This document shows, in pieces, positions 26,141 through 34,902 of a stretch of DNA of 42,671 nucleotides (the first letter of the stretch is position 1; every line of letters starts with the position of its first letter). The notes beneath the pieces were generated by a model, which was given only the letters and a program-made list of their open reading frames with translations, was not told where the DNA came from and did no database searches. This DNA comes from Actinomycetota bacterium. GTDB lineage: Bacteria; Actinomycetota; Acidimicrobiia; Acidimicrobiales; Ilumatobacteraceae. The stretch covers positions 1 through 42,671 of the forward strand of contig WLIV01000030.1 in NCBI GenBank assembly GCA_009702045.1, read 5' to 3'. The translations under genes were made by a program, and so were the position numbers.

Positions 26141-26211
26141 GGCATCCTCCCCGACGAGACTCTAACTTGCAGAATCCGTTCATGCATTAACCTGATTCCC
26201 TGGAGGGACAT
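26141..26211. promoter_or_regulatory. Divergent promoter region between two catabolic operons
   Basis: 71 bases separate the amidohydrolase operon and the D-aminoacylase operon. An AT-richer core (26161-26195) is flanked by the two ribosome binding sites (GGAGGATGCC on minus, TGGAGGGAC on plus). It must drive at least one of the two operons. I could not place a confident -10/-35 pair. Confidence 0.5.
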
Positions 26212-27909
26212 ATGAACTTGATCATCAGAGGTGGCCAGGTCGTCGACGGCACGGGCGCGCCGGCCGTCGCCGCCGATGTGCGCGTTACGGCCGGACGCAT
26301 CAGCGAGATCGGGCCAGGGTTGCGCCCCGACGGTGAGACCGAGATCGATGCCTCGGGTGCGTACGTCGCCCCCGGCTTCATCGACGTGCACACCCACTTC
26401 GACGCCTCGCTGTTCTGGGATCAGGCCTGCGATCCGATGCCCCAGCACGGCGTCACGTCGGTGCTCTACGGCAACTGCGGCATGTCGCTCGCCCCCTGCC
26501 TGCCGCCGGCGCGCCAGGAGTTGGCGGAACTGCTCTGCTACATCGAGGACATGCCGACGGCGACCGTCAGCGCGGCCGTGCCCTGGACCTGGCAGCGCTA
26601 CCCCGAGTACCAGGACGTGATGGCTGCCCAGCACTACGGCGTCAACGTGGCCGGTCTGGTCGGCCACACTCCGTTGCGCATGTTCGTCATGGGCGACGAG
26701 GCGTGGGAGCGTCCGGCCACCGACGCCGAGCGCGTGCAACTACGCGCGTTGGCCGATGAATGTCTGGCCGCCGGAGCGTTCGGCATCTCCACCTCCGTCG
26801 GGTTCGACACCGATCGCGCAGGGCGGCCGGTACCCAGTCGCGTGGCCGCCGACGACGAGATGAACGACCTGGTCGAGTTGTTGGGCGCGCGCGGCGGGTT
26901 CCTGCAGTTCATTGCCGAGCCAGCGCCCAAGCGCACACCCGCGAGCGTGAAGCGGTTGGCTGAGATGTGCGGTCGTCACGGTGTGGTCAGCACCTGGATC
27001 AACGTGATGCACGACGAGCACCTGCCCGACCACGCAAGCGGACTGATGGAGATGACCGCCCAGCTACAGGCCGAGGGTTCACCGTGCTACGCGCAGATCA
27101 GCCCCCGTCCGCTCGATATCCAGGTGAACTGGTTCGGCGGGATGTCGTTCTTCACGTTGCCCGAGACGTGGCACCGGATGGTGCAGGCCCCGACCGCCGA
27201 GGAGAAGACCCGCCTGCTCACCGACGCGGCATGGCGGCAGGCCGCACGCGCCGAGTGGGATCGCGTGCCGTTCAGCATGATCCGCCATCACATGCCGCAG
27301 AACATCATCCTGCGCGGCGTCACCCGGCCCGAGCACGAGCAGTGGATCAACAAGTCATTGTCCGACCTCATCGCGGCCAAGGGCGGTCACCCAAGCGACG
27401 TGCTGGCCGAGTGGGTGCTGGCCAACGACCTGCGCCCGGCCGTGGTCGGCACCAGCATCGCCAACAGCGACCCGGACGGTGTGGCCGAACTGCTGCGCCA
27501 CCCAGCAGGGGTGATCGCCAACAGCGACGCGGGAGCCCACTTGCAGATGTTCTGCGCCGCTGGCGACACGACACTGCTGCTCGCCCGGCACGCCCGCGAT
27601 CGCCACGACCTCACCGTCGAGCAGGCCGTGCACCGCATGACCGGTCACCTCGCGGGTTTGTTCGGCTTCGAGGGGCGCGGCGTCATCACCCAGGGCGCGG
27701 TCGCCGACCTCACCGTGTTCGCGCTCGATGAGCTGACCTGGCAGCCCGAGGTGTTCGTCAACGACATGCCCCTCGATGCACGGCGTCTGCGTCGACCACC
27801 GGGCGGCTACCGCGCCACCATCGTCGCCGGCGTGCCCAGCCAACTCGGCGGCACACTCACCGAACAGCGCCCAGGGCGCTTGCTGCGCAGGAACGGTCAT
27901 GGCCGCTGA
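26212..27909 (+). CDS. N-acyl-D-amino acid deacylase-like amidohydrolase
   Basis: 565-residue amidohydrolase of the D-aminoacylase type. The N-terminal beta segment MNLIIRGGQVVDGTG, GFIDVHTHFD with metal ligands His60 and His62, GNCGMSLAPC and the late NSDAGAHLQMF Asp are all present. The family removes the acyl group from N-acyl-D-amino acids or related amides and ureides. A TGGAGGG ribosome binding site precedes the ATG. Its end overlaps the next gene by 11 bases. It begins the plus-strand 26212-30171 operon. Here it may release a carboxylic acid from an amide-linked substrate. Confidence 0.92.
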   Translation: MNLIIRGGQVVDGTGAPAVAADVRVTAGRISEIGPGLRPDGETEIDASGAYVAPGFIDVHTHFDASLFWDQACDPMPQHGVTSVLYGNCGMSLAPCLPPARQELAELLCYIEDMPTATVSAAVPWTWQRYPEYQDVMAAQHYGVNVAGLVGHTPLRMFVMGDEAWERPATDAERVQLRALADECLAAGAFGISTSVGFDTDRAGRPVPSRVAADDEMNDLVELLGARGGFLQFIAEPAPKRTPASVKRLAEMCGRHGVVSTWINVMHDEHLPDHASGLMEMTAQLQAEGSPCYAQISPRPLDIQVNWFGGMSFFTLPETWHRMVQAPTAEEKTRLLTDAAWRQAARAEWDRVPFSMIRHHMPQNIILRGVTRPEHEQWINKSLSDLIAAKGGHPSDVLAEWVLANDLRPAVVGTSIANSDPDGVAELLRHPAGVIANSDAGAHLQMFCAAGDTTLLLARHARDRHDLTVEQAVHRMTGHLAGLFGFEGRGVITQGAVADLTVFALDELTWQPEVFVNDMPLDARRLRRPPGGYRATIVAGVPSQLGGTLTEQRPGRLLRRNGHGR

Positions 27910-28378
27910 TCGCTTCCCGGTCGAGGCCGGTCACGTGATGATGTTCGCCCGCGCGATCGGCGATCCGAACCCCGCCTACGTGGAACCCGACGAGGACGGC
28001 GTGATCCTGGCGCCGCCGACGTTCGTCCAGGCCGCGGCGCAGTTCGACCCCGACAACTGGTTACGCCCGACGATCGGGCAACCGTGGTTCGGTTCCGGCC
28101 GCGAGGCCACGGGAGTGCCACCCGTGCCAGGTGAACGCAGCGGCGGCGGGTTGCACGCTGAACAGCACTACGAGTACCACCGACCCGTCCGCGTGGGCGA
28201 CGTACTGCGCGCCGAGGCGCGGCCCGGAGGCGAGTGGGTGAAACAAGGTCGCAAGGGCGGCATGCTGGCGTTCAGCGAGACGATCACCGAATACCGCACA
28301 CTCGCCGGCGAACTCGTCGTGACCGCCCGCAGTGTGCGCGTGGTCACCAGCAGCACACCGACGACTTCCGCCGAATGA
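27899..28378 (+). CDS. MaoC-like N-terminal-type dehydratase
   Basis: 159-residue hotdog protein with features of the FAS1-type MaoC N-terminal group (RFPVEAGHVMMFARAIGD, then LAPPTFVQAAAQF and HAEQHYEYHRPVRVGDVL). Such proteins hydrate enoyl-CoA alone or as part of two-subunit enzymes such as the mycobacterial HadA-type. The start overlaps the deacylase stop by 11 bases, indicating translational coupling. The partner subunit might be the 16454 MaoC-like protein, but nothing links them directly. Confidence 0.85.
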   Translation: MAADRFPVEAGHVMMFARAIGDPNPAYVEPDEDGVILAPPTFVQAAAQFDPDNWLRPTIGQPWFGSGREATGVPPVPGERSGGGLHAEQHYEYHRPVRVGDVLRAEARPGGEWVKQGRKGGMLAFSETITEYRTLAGELVVTARSVRVVTSSTPTTSAE

Positions 28379-28383
28379 GTTGA

Positions 28384-28396
28384 ATCGTTCTACGAT
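28384..28396. promoter_or_regulatory. Palindrome at the LLM gene start
   Basis: ATCGT-TCT-ACGAT is a perfect 5-bp inverted repeat in the 18-base gap before the LLM gene, abutting its ATG. The right half forms TACGAT, a possible -10 element; transcription would then start near ATG 28403. The half-sites match the palindrome at 1374-1390. It may let the last two operon genes be controlled separately. Confidence 0.45.
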
Positions 28397-29413
28397 ATGA
28401 ACATGCTGATCGACTCCAATCTGGTCACCCCCATCACCGATACCAAGGCCGCCGCCGCCGCGATCGAGCAAGCTGGCTTCGATGGCATGTGGTTGGGCGA
28501 GACCAAGCACGAACCATTCCTGCAGATGCTGCAGGCCGCCGAGGCCACCGAACGAGTGCAACTCGGCACGGGTATCGCCATCGCCTTCGCCCGCACACCG
28601 ATGACGCTCGCCAACGCGGGCTACGACATGGCCCGCTATTCGAAGGGTCGCTTCATTCTCGGCCTCGGGTCGCAGGTCAAGCCGCACATCACCAAGCGTT
28701 TCTCCATGCCGTGGTCGCACCCCGCGGCACGTATGCGCGAGCTGATCGTCGCCACTCGCGCTATCTGGGCCAACTGGCAGGACGGAACACCGCTGGACTT
28801 CCGCGGTGAGTTCTACACGCACACGTTGATGACACCGTTCTTCGCGCCGCCGGCCCACGAGTTCGGCCCGCCACCGATCTACCTCGCCGGTGTTGGCGCG
28901 TTGATGACCGAAGTGGCAGGCGAGGTGTGCGACGGGTTCCTGTACCACCCGTTCACCACCGATCAGTACCTGCGCCAGGTCACCCTCCCGGCACTCGCCC
29001 GTGGTCGGGCGAAGGCCGGCAAGGAAGGCTTCGAGGGGTTCGACATCGGCGGCCCCGCCTTCGCCTGCACAGGACGCGACGACAAGGAACTGGCCGAGGC
29101 AATCGCCGGCACGAAGAACCAGATCGCGTTCTACGCGTCCACGCCCGCGTACAAGCCGGTGCTCGACATGCACGGCTGGGGCGATCTCCAGCCCGAACTG
29201 TCACGGATGACCCGCGAGGGTAAGTGGGCCGACATCGGCAACCTGATCGACGACGAGGTGCTGCACGCGTTCGCCGTCGTCGGCGAACCGGCCGCAGTCG
29301 GCAAGGGCCTCGTCGAGCGGTGGGGTTCCATCGCCACCCGCCTCACCCTCTACGCCCCCTACCCCCACGACCGGGCAGTGTGGCCCGAGGTCATGGCGGC
29401 GATGCGCTCGTGA
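28397..29413 (+). CDS. LLM-class F420-dependent oxidoreductase
   Basis: 338-residue luciferase-like protein. GFDGMWLGETKHEPF, GRFILGLGSQVKPH and PPIYLAGVGALMTEVAGE are typical of the F420-dependent subgroup. It probably performs a hydride-transfer step on a pathway intermediate. Start choice between ATG 28397 and ATG 28403 is open; a -10-like TACGAT at 28391-28396 would make the second a leaderless start. The stop overlaps the next SDR start (GTGA). Confidence 0.88.
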   Translation: MNMLIDSNLVTPITDTKAAAAAIEQAGFDGMWLGETKHEPFLQMLQAAEATERVQLGTGIAIAFARTPMTLANAGYDMARYSKGRFILGLGSQVKPHITKRFSMPWSHPAARMRELIVATRAIWANWQDGTPLDFRGEFYTHTLMTPFFAPPAHEFGPPPIYLAGVGALMTEVAGEVCDGFLYHPFTTDQYLRQVTLPALARGRAKAGKEGFEGFDIGGPAFACTGRDDKELAEAIAGTKNQIAFYASTPAYKPVLDMHGWGDLQPELSRMTREGKWADIGNLIDDEVLHAFAVVGEPAAVGKGLVERWGSIATRLTLYAPYPHDRAVWPEVMAAMRS

Positions 29414-30171
29414 CCGCGCCCGACACGATCGTCTGGATCAGCGGAGCCACCGAGGGTCTCGGGATCGGACTGGCGCACACCGTTCCGTACCCGAACGCGC
29501 GCATCATCAACCTCTCGCGTCGTCAACACCCCGAGTACGAAACCGTGCAGTTCGATCTCACCAAGCCCGACACCTGGGACGCCATCGGTGAACACTTCAC
29601 GAGCGTCCTGGCGGACTTCACCGGCACACGAGCGATCTTCATCCACAACGCGTTCTACCGCGGGCATGCCGGCTTCGTCAGCGAAATGGACCAGCAGACG
29701 TACAAGGACGAGATCATCGCCAACGCCATGGCACCGCAACTGCTCGGCGACATGTTCCTGCGCGCAGTCGGGCCCGGCTACGAATCCGGGCTCGTGCTGA
29801 TGTCCTCCGCGGGCGCGCGCTCACCGTTCGAAGGTCATTCGTCGTACTGCGCAGCGAAGGCCGGCGTGGAGATGTGGGTCCGCGTCGTTCGCCGCGAGCT
29901 GAAGCGGCGCGGCCGCGACACGTGGGTCGTTGCCGTCCGCCCCGGTTTCGTCGATTCACCGGCGACTCGCTACGAGGCGACGATGCCGGCGGACATCTAC
30001 CCGCTCGGGCCACAGATCGCCGCACAGTTGGCCAGCCGCCAGGGCGTATTGACGCCCGAGGAGGCGGGTGCGGGTATCTGGGCCATGCTGCCGCCAACTG
30101 CCGACACCTCGGTATTGCTGCAGGGCGAGATGGTGGTGGTGCCTCCTACCGAGTCGACGGGGAATCGATGA
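29410..30171 (+). CDS. Atypical SDR-family oxidoreductase
   Basis: 253-residue SDR beginning with GTG that overlaps the LLM stop. The cofactor motif SGATEGLG is at residues 11-18, and catalytic Ser133, Tyr146 and Lys150 (YCAAK) are present. In place of the usual NNAG it has HNAF (79-82), and after the second strand SRRQ suggests NADPH. The last gene of the 26212-30171 operon; its final 26 bases overlap the convergent carboxylic acid reductase gene. Its substrate is unknown. Confidence 0.86.
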   Translation: MTAPDTIVWISGATEGLGIGLAHTVPYPNARIINLSRRQHPEYETVQFDLTKPDTWDAIGEHFTSVLADFTGTRAIFIHNAFYRGHAGFVSEMDQQTYKDEIIANAMAPQLLGDMFLRAVGPGYESGLVLMSSAGARSPFEGHSSYCAAKAGVEMWVRVVRRELKRRGRDTWVVAVRPGFVDSPATRYEATMPADIYPLGPQIAAQLASRQGVLTPEEAGAGIWAMLPPTADTSVLLQGEMVVVPPTESTGNR

Positions 30172-33100
30172 GACCGCGAGCACGGAGATCTTCCAGGCAC
30201 TTCTCGATGTACTCGCGGGTCAAGTGCGGCACTCGCGGACCGATCGGCAACGACGCCACCGCCGCCGCGAAGTGATCGCTCACCGCGAGCGCCGCGGCCG
30301 CCTTGAACGGGCGGCGATACGCCTCGAGCACTCCGAGCACCGACTGCTGTCGAGTCTCGGTCGGCAGCGCCTGCAGCCGAGCTTCGATACGTCGCACCCA
30401 CTCGTCGTGCATGGCAACGCGCTGCATCGGGTAACCCGCAGCCTCGATCCAGTCGACGAAGGTGTCCAACGAGATGCCGTCGTCGTGATGGTCGTTGACG
30501 ACGTGAAAGGTGCGGATCTCACGATGACTCGATCGTCCGACGCCCACGATCGCGGCGGCGATGAAGTCCACGGGCAACCCGTCATAGTGCGCGCCGCCGG
30601 AGCCGGCGATGGGCGTGTAGAACGACGCCGGAGCGAGGCCGGTGATGACGAGGCTCTGCAGGAGGCGGATGAAGATGTCGGGCGGGTTGATCTGCCCACG
30701 GAAGCGACGGTCGGGCAGCATCATGTCGCCGCGGAACACGTTCACCGGCACGCCGAACCGCCGGTGCGCGCTGTGCAGCACATGCTCTGCCGCCCACTTG
30801 CTGGCGCCGTAGCCGGCGGTGTACTCGTTCGACAGCGTGATCGCCTGCTGCAACGGAGAGTCTTCGGTGACACCTCCCTCACGTTCAACCAAGCGGGCGG
30901 CGGCGAGCGACGAGACGAAGTCGATGCGCTTCTGACGGGTCGTGAGTGCGAGCCGCGCCACCTCCGCGGTGCCCACCACATTCGGTCCGAACAGGTGCTC
31001 GTAGTCGAGGACGTGGTTCACCAACGCGGCTGGATGCACAATGCGGTCGACTTCCGCCGCCAGCCGCGAGTACGTCGCTTCGTCGAGGCCCAGCAGCCGT
31101 TCGGTGACGTCGCCCACGACCACCTCCAACCGTTCTGCGGCGAGCGCGGCGAAGCGCGAGCTGAGCTCGGCATCGCCCTGGTCGAAGCCGGCCGCCAGCC
31201 TGCGCTGCGCGGTGTTGTGGTCGGCGGCGCGCACGAGGCAGATCACCTTGCCGGTGGGGCCGACCTGTTCCATCCATTCGAGGCACAAGAAGCGGCCAAG
31301 GAAACCGGTCGCACCCGTGATGAGGACGACCCGCGACTCCGCAGGCGGTTCGTCGGTCGGCACGGTGGAGAGGTCTGCGTCGCCGAGGAAGCGTTCGATG
31401 TCGAGGTCGGAGGCATACAACCGTTGTGCACTCTTGCCATGGATCTGAGCGAACGACGGCTGGGCGTGGCGATCGCGATCGAGCGCCCGCTCGATGGTGG
31501 CAGCCCAACGGCGCGGGTTGCCGGCGGGGCTGACGATGTCGTTGAGCGGCAGGTCGACGCCGAAGATCTCTTCGAACAACGCGGTCAGCTCGACCGCACC
31601 GAGCGAGTCGCCACCCAGCTCGGCGAACGTGGACGAATCGTCGAAGTCGGTGTCGGCGAGACCGAGCACCGCGCGCAGCGCACTGGCGATCTTCTGCCCC
31701 ACCGTCAGCGTGGAATCAGGACGGCGTAGCGCGATCAGCTCGTCGTACTGCTGCTGCTCCAGGTCGGTGTACAGCTGTTCCAGCCGGTCGCCGTACTTGC
31801 GCTCGAAGTTGGGCCGCATTCGCTTGTGCACACTCGACAGCAGCCCGTTCTCGTGGCTGAACGGCTCGAGCTCGACGATGAACTCACGCGGCACCTCGAA
31901 GGTGCGCAACGCCTTGGCTTCGGCCACCTGCTTCAGCTCGGAGCGGATCAGCGCACTCAGCGCTGCGGGTGAAGGCTCCTCCCCCAGCAGCTTCGTGGCG
32001 ACGGTCAGGTCGGGAACGATGACCGCGAGCAGGTACGACCTCGCCGAGTTCCCGTACATGTACATCTGGTAGATCAACTCGCTGGCCGTCTCGTACATGT
32101 TGCCCAGCGCGCCGGCCGCCACGAACTCGCCCTGCGCCAGCTTCAACACGTCGTTGCGGCGATCGATGTAGACGACGTGATCTGGGCCGCGCTCCTCCAT
32201 GATGTCGCCGGTGCACAGGTAGCCGTCCTCGTCGATGAGGGCGGCCGTGGCCTCAGGGCGCTTGAAGTAGCCGGGCACCCCGATGTGGGTGGTGACACAC
32301 AGCTCGCCCCGCGGGTACGGCTTGTCGGTGGTGAAGTACCCGAGCTCGGGTACGTCGCGCAGCTTGTAGTCGATCACCGGAGGTCGCACGATGTGATCGC
32401 GCATCGTGATGTACCCGCCGGCCTCGGTGGTGCCGTAGCCATCGGCCAGGCTGATCGGGAAACAGTCGAGCAGGAAGCGTTGCACTTCCGGCGCGGTGGG
32501 TGCGGCGCCTGAGGTGATCAGCGAGATGCGGTCACCGAGGAACGACGCACCCATCTCTCGCTTCACCTCGTCGCGGACGGCCTCGAGGTCGGTGTCGTCG
32601 CTCGATCGGCGCGCCACCTCCCCCAGGTAGTGCCGATGGATCATCTCCATGATCCGGGGGAACATCGACGCTTCGGTAGGACGCACGAGGCGGAAGTCCT
32701 CGAACAGCGTGGACATGTCGTTCTTCGCAGTGAAGAACACCGTGCCGCCGCGGGCGAGGCCGGTGAACACCTGCGAACGACCCATGAAGTGGTTCAGTGG
32801 CGCGAAGCAGACGCGAACCAACGGGACCGCGGTCTGCGGCAGGGACGTGATCTGGGCGCGAGCCGTGCGCTCGAGGATGATTGCGCCCTTCGGCGTGCCG
32901 GTACTGCCCGACGAGTGCAGCAGCATCAGCATCCGCTCGTCGTCGCGCACGGGCGGTGTCGTCGGTTGCCATGGCTCATCAGCACCGAAGGCCACCAGAT
33001 CGTTGAGCAGGACAAACTGCGCGGCATCGTCCACGCCGGCAAGTACGGCCTTGGCTGCGGCGAGTTCGTCCCGATCGTCGGTGATGCGCTCGTCGTAGTC

Positions 33101-33679
33101 GAACACGATGATGCTGCGGATCGAGGAGTGCGCCTTCGCCATGCGCGCGGCGACGACGAGGTCGGCGACAGTGGCCGCGACGGCAGTCGGTGCGGTGTTG
33201 GCAAAGATGCCGTCGAGGTCGGACCCACCGAGGGTGGTCTGCAACGGGACGTTCACTGCGTGGGCGAAGCAGCACGCGAGGTCGACGGTGACGAAGTCGA
33301 TCCCGCCGAAGCCGAGGATGCACACGAAGTCGTTCGCGGCCACGCGATGCAGCGGGTGCCGATTCCAGGCGCTCACCAGGGAGCGCACCCGCCGGTCGAG
33401 TTCGCCGTAGGTGACGGTGGCGAAGGTGGGCACGTACCGCCGCTCGTCGCGTTCGGTGACGGGGTCGCGCACCACCTCGTAGTCGCGCTCACCGAAGGCC
33501 GGTCGCTCGGCATAGCCAGCGAGGGCTCCGGCGATGATCTGCTCGACCGAGAGAGCAGGATCCATGATCGCCTCGAGCACATCGGCGTCCGGCAGCAGCT
33601 GCTGCAACTGCTCGTCGTGTTCGGCGATGTCGTACACGCGCTGCGCGTAGCGGGAGAGTTTGGCGGGTCTGATGATCAT
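30146..33679 (-). CDS. Carboxylic acid reductase (CAR)
   Basis: 1177-residue three-domain enzyme, the usual CAR length. The adenylation domain carries SSGSTGTPK at 256-264, DGYGTTEAGG at about 413-422 and LCTGDI; the carrier domain has Ser692 in LGGDSLGAVE, which needs 4'-phosphopantetheine; the reductase domain has TGATGFLGR (788-796) and catalytic Tyr957/Lys961 (YGASK). It reduces a carboxylic acid to its aldehyde with ATP and NADPH. No phosphopantetheinyl transferase is in the window. It is last in the crotonase, dehydrogenase, CAR operon, with AGGAG upstream of its ATG. Mycobacterial relatives are FadD9/Car, but I leave the symbol blank because the substrate is unknown. Confidence 0.95.
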   Translation of the reverse strand: MIIRPAKLSRYAQRVYDIAEHDEQLQQLLPDADVLEAIMDPALSVEQIIAGALAGYAERPAFGERDYEVVRDPVTERDERRYVPTFATVTYGELDRRVRSLVSAWNRHPLHRVAANDFVCILGFGGIDFVTVDLACCFAHAVNVPLQTTLGGSDLDGIFANTAPTAVAATVADLVVAARMAKAHSSIRSIIVFDYDERITDDRDELAAAKAVLAGVDDAAQFVLLNDLVAFGADEPWQPTTPPVRDDERMLMLLHSSGSTGTPKGAIILERTARAQITSLPQTAVPLVRVCFAPLNHFMGRSQVFTGLARGGTVFFTAKNDMSTLFEDFRLVRPTEASMFPRIMEMIHRHYLGEVARRSSDDTDLEAVRDEVKREMGASFLGDRISLITSGAAPTAPEVQRFLLDCFPISLADGYGTTEAGGYITMRDHIVRPPVIDYKLRDVPELGYFTTDKPYPRGELCVTTHIGVPGYFKRPEATAALIDEDGYLCTGDIMEERGPDHVVYIDRRNDVLKLAQGEFVAAGALGNMYETASELIYQMYMYGNSARSYLLAVIVPDLTVATKLLGEEPSPAALSALIRSELKQVAEAKALRTFEVPREFIVELEPFSHENGLLSSVHKRMRPNFERKYGDRLEQLYTDLEQQQYDELIALRRPDSTLTVGQKIASALRAVLGLADTDFDDSSTFAELGGDSLGAVELTALFEEIFGVDLPLNDIVSPAGNPRRWAATIERALDRDRHAQPSFAQIHGKSAQRLYASDLDIERFLGDADLSTVPTDEPPAESRVVLITGATGFLGRFLCLEWMEQVGPTGKVICLVRAADHNTAQRRLAAGFDQGDAELSSRFAALAAERLEVVVGDVTERLLGLDEATYSRLAAEVDRIVHPAALVNHVLDYEHLFGPNVVGTAEVARLALTTRQKRIDFVSSLAAARLVEREGGVTEDSPLQQAITLSNEYTAGYGASKWAAEHVLHSAHRRFGVPVNVFRGDMMLPDRRFRGQINPPDIFIRLLQSLVITGLAPASFYTPIAGSGGAHYDGLPVDFIAAAIVGVGRSSHREIRTFHVVNDHHDDGISLDTFVDWIEAAGYPMQRVAMHDEWVRRIEARLQALPTETRQQSVLGVLEAYRRPFKAAAALAVSDHFAAAVASLPIGPRVPHLTREYIEKCLEDLRARGLIDSPSTR

Positions 33680-33752
33680 GGCCTTGGAGAGCTCCTATGT
33701 CGACGATGGTGGGCGGTGGCAAGGCGACGGGAAAGCGATGTGACGCGACTTC

Positions 33753-34886
33753 TCAGGTCGAGTGGTCGGCGATGACGTGACGGGCGACGATCGCCCGCTG
33801 GATTTCGGCCACGCCTTGCGCCACTTCGAAGAACTTGCCCTCTCGATAGAGGCGCTCGAGCGGGAGTTCGCGGGTGAGGCCGTACGCCCCGCAGACCTGC
33901 ATCGCTGCGTTCGTCACCTCTCGCGCTGCGCGGCCAGCCACGAGTCGCGCAGCCGCCGCTTCACGAGCGACGTCCTGGCCGCCGTCGATCAGTTCGGCCG
34001 CGTGGTGCACCAGCGTGCGAGCACCGAGCGTGGTGGCCTCCATCTCGCCGAGCAACCCCTGGATCGTGGGGAACTTCTTGGCGATCGGCTCGCCACGATG
34101 CGTGCGCCCCAGTGCGTACGCGGCGGCCTCGTCGATGGCACGCTGGGCGATACCCACGCAGATCGCGGCCGCGCGGATTTTGCCCTGCGCCTCGCCGGCG
34201 ATCATTGCCTGGAAGCCCTGGTCGGGAGCACCGATCAGTTGATCACCCGGCACGAAGACGTCGTCGAGGAAAATCGGCACGGGCTCGCCACCGCCGAGCG
34301 CGAGCAGTTCGAACGGCGTGCCCGTCGACCACCCCGGTGTGTCGGTCTCCACGATGAACGCGCCGACCGAGCCGCCCGGCGTGCGCGCGAACACCACCGC
34401 GACATTGGCCTGGCGTGCGTAGGAGATGAACAGCTTCTGCCCGTGCAGCCGCCAACCATCGCCGTCGGGCACCGCTGTGGTTGCGAGTTGCTTGGGGTCG
34501 CTACCGGTCTGCGGCTCGGTGAATGCCCACGCCACCGGCGAGTCGCCGCGCACCATCGCAGGTACCCACCGCTCAATCTGCGCAGGCGTTCCCAGACGGA
34601 GGATCGTGCCCGCCACCTGGACGGTGGTGCCCGGGTACAGCGCGGCGGACGCGCTGACGGACGCCAACGCTTCGGTGGCGACGGTGAACGCGAGGAACGA
34701 ACCGTCCGAACCGCCGATGCTCGCCGGGAAGGGCAGGCCGAACAACTCCAGGGCGCGGAGTTCGGCCCACACCTCGGGCGAATAGCGCTGTTCGCGGTCG
34801 AGCACATCGACCCATGGCGCGATGCGCTCCGCAGCGCGCGCACGCACCATTCCACGGAACTCGAGCAGCTCAGGAGTCAGCATCAT
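33753..34886 (-). CDS. Acyl-CoA dehydrogenase-like protein lacking both catalytic Glu positions
   Basis: 377-residue member of the acyl-CoA dehydrogenase fold, with FTEPQTGSD (122-130), LHGQKLFISY (147-156) and AEIQRAIVARHVI near the C-terminus. By eye alignment the YEGT catalytic Glu is Gln357 (AQGVAEIQR) and the helix-G alternative is Gly235 (AQGKIR), so neither usual base is present. It may be the non-catalytic subunit of a heteromeric FadE, as known in mycobacteria, or use another residue. ATG 34886 gives the family N-terminus; the alternative at 34988 adds poor sequence. It precedes CAR by 73 bases. Confidence 0.9.
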   Translation of the reverse strand: MMLTPELLEFRGMVRARAAERIAPWVDVLDREQRYSPEVWAELRALELFGLPFPASIGGSDGSFLAFTVATEALASVSASAALYPGTTVQVAGTILRLGTPAQIERWVPAMVRGDSPVAWAFTEPQTGSDPKQLATTAVPDGDGWRLHGQKLFISYARQANVAVVFARTPGGSVGAFIVETDTPGWSTGTPFELLALGGGEPVPIFLDDVFVPGDQLIGAPDQGFQAMIAGEAQGKIRAAAICVGIAQRAIDEAAAYALGRTHRGEPIAKKFPTIQGLLGEMEATTLGARTLVHHAAELIDGGQDVAREAAAARLVAGRAAREVTNAAMQVCGAYGLTRELPLERLYREGKFFEVAQGVAEIQRAIVARHVIADHST

Positions 34887-34902
34887 GTTCGGACGCCCTC
34901 GC

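Noticed and set aside
28397-29413. Bacterial luciferase (aldehyde-using) next to carboxylic acid reductase, suggesting a light-emission system
   Set aside because: The LLM proteins resemble F420-dependent oxidoreductases, no paired luciferase alpha/beta subunits exist, and CAR is in a separate convergent operon.
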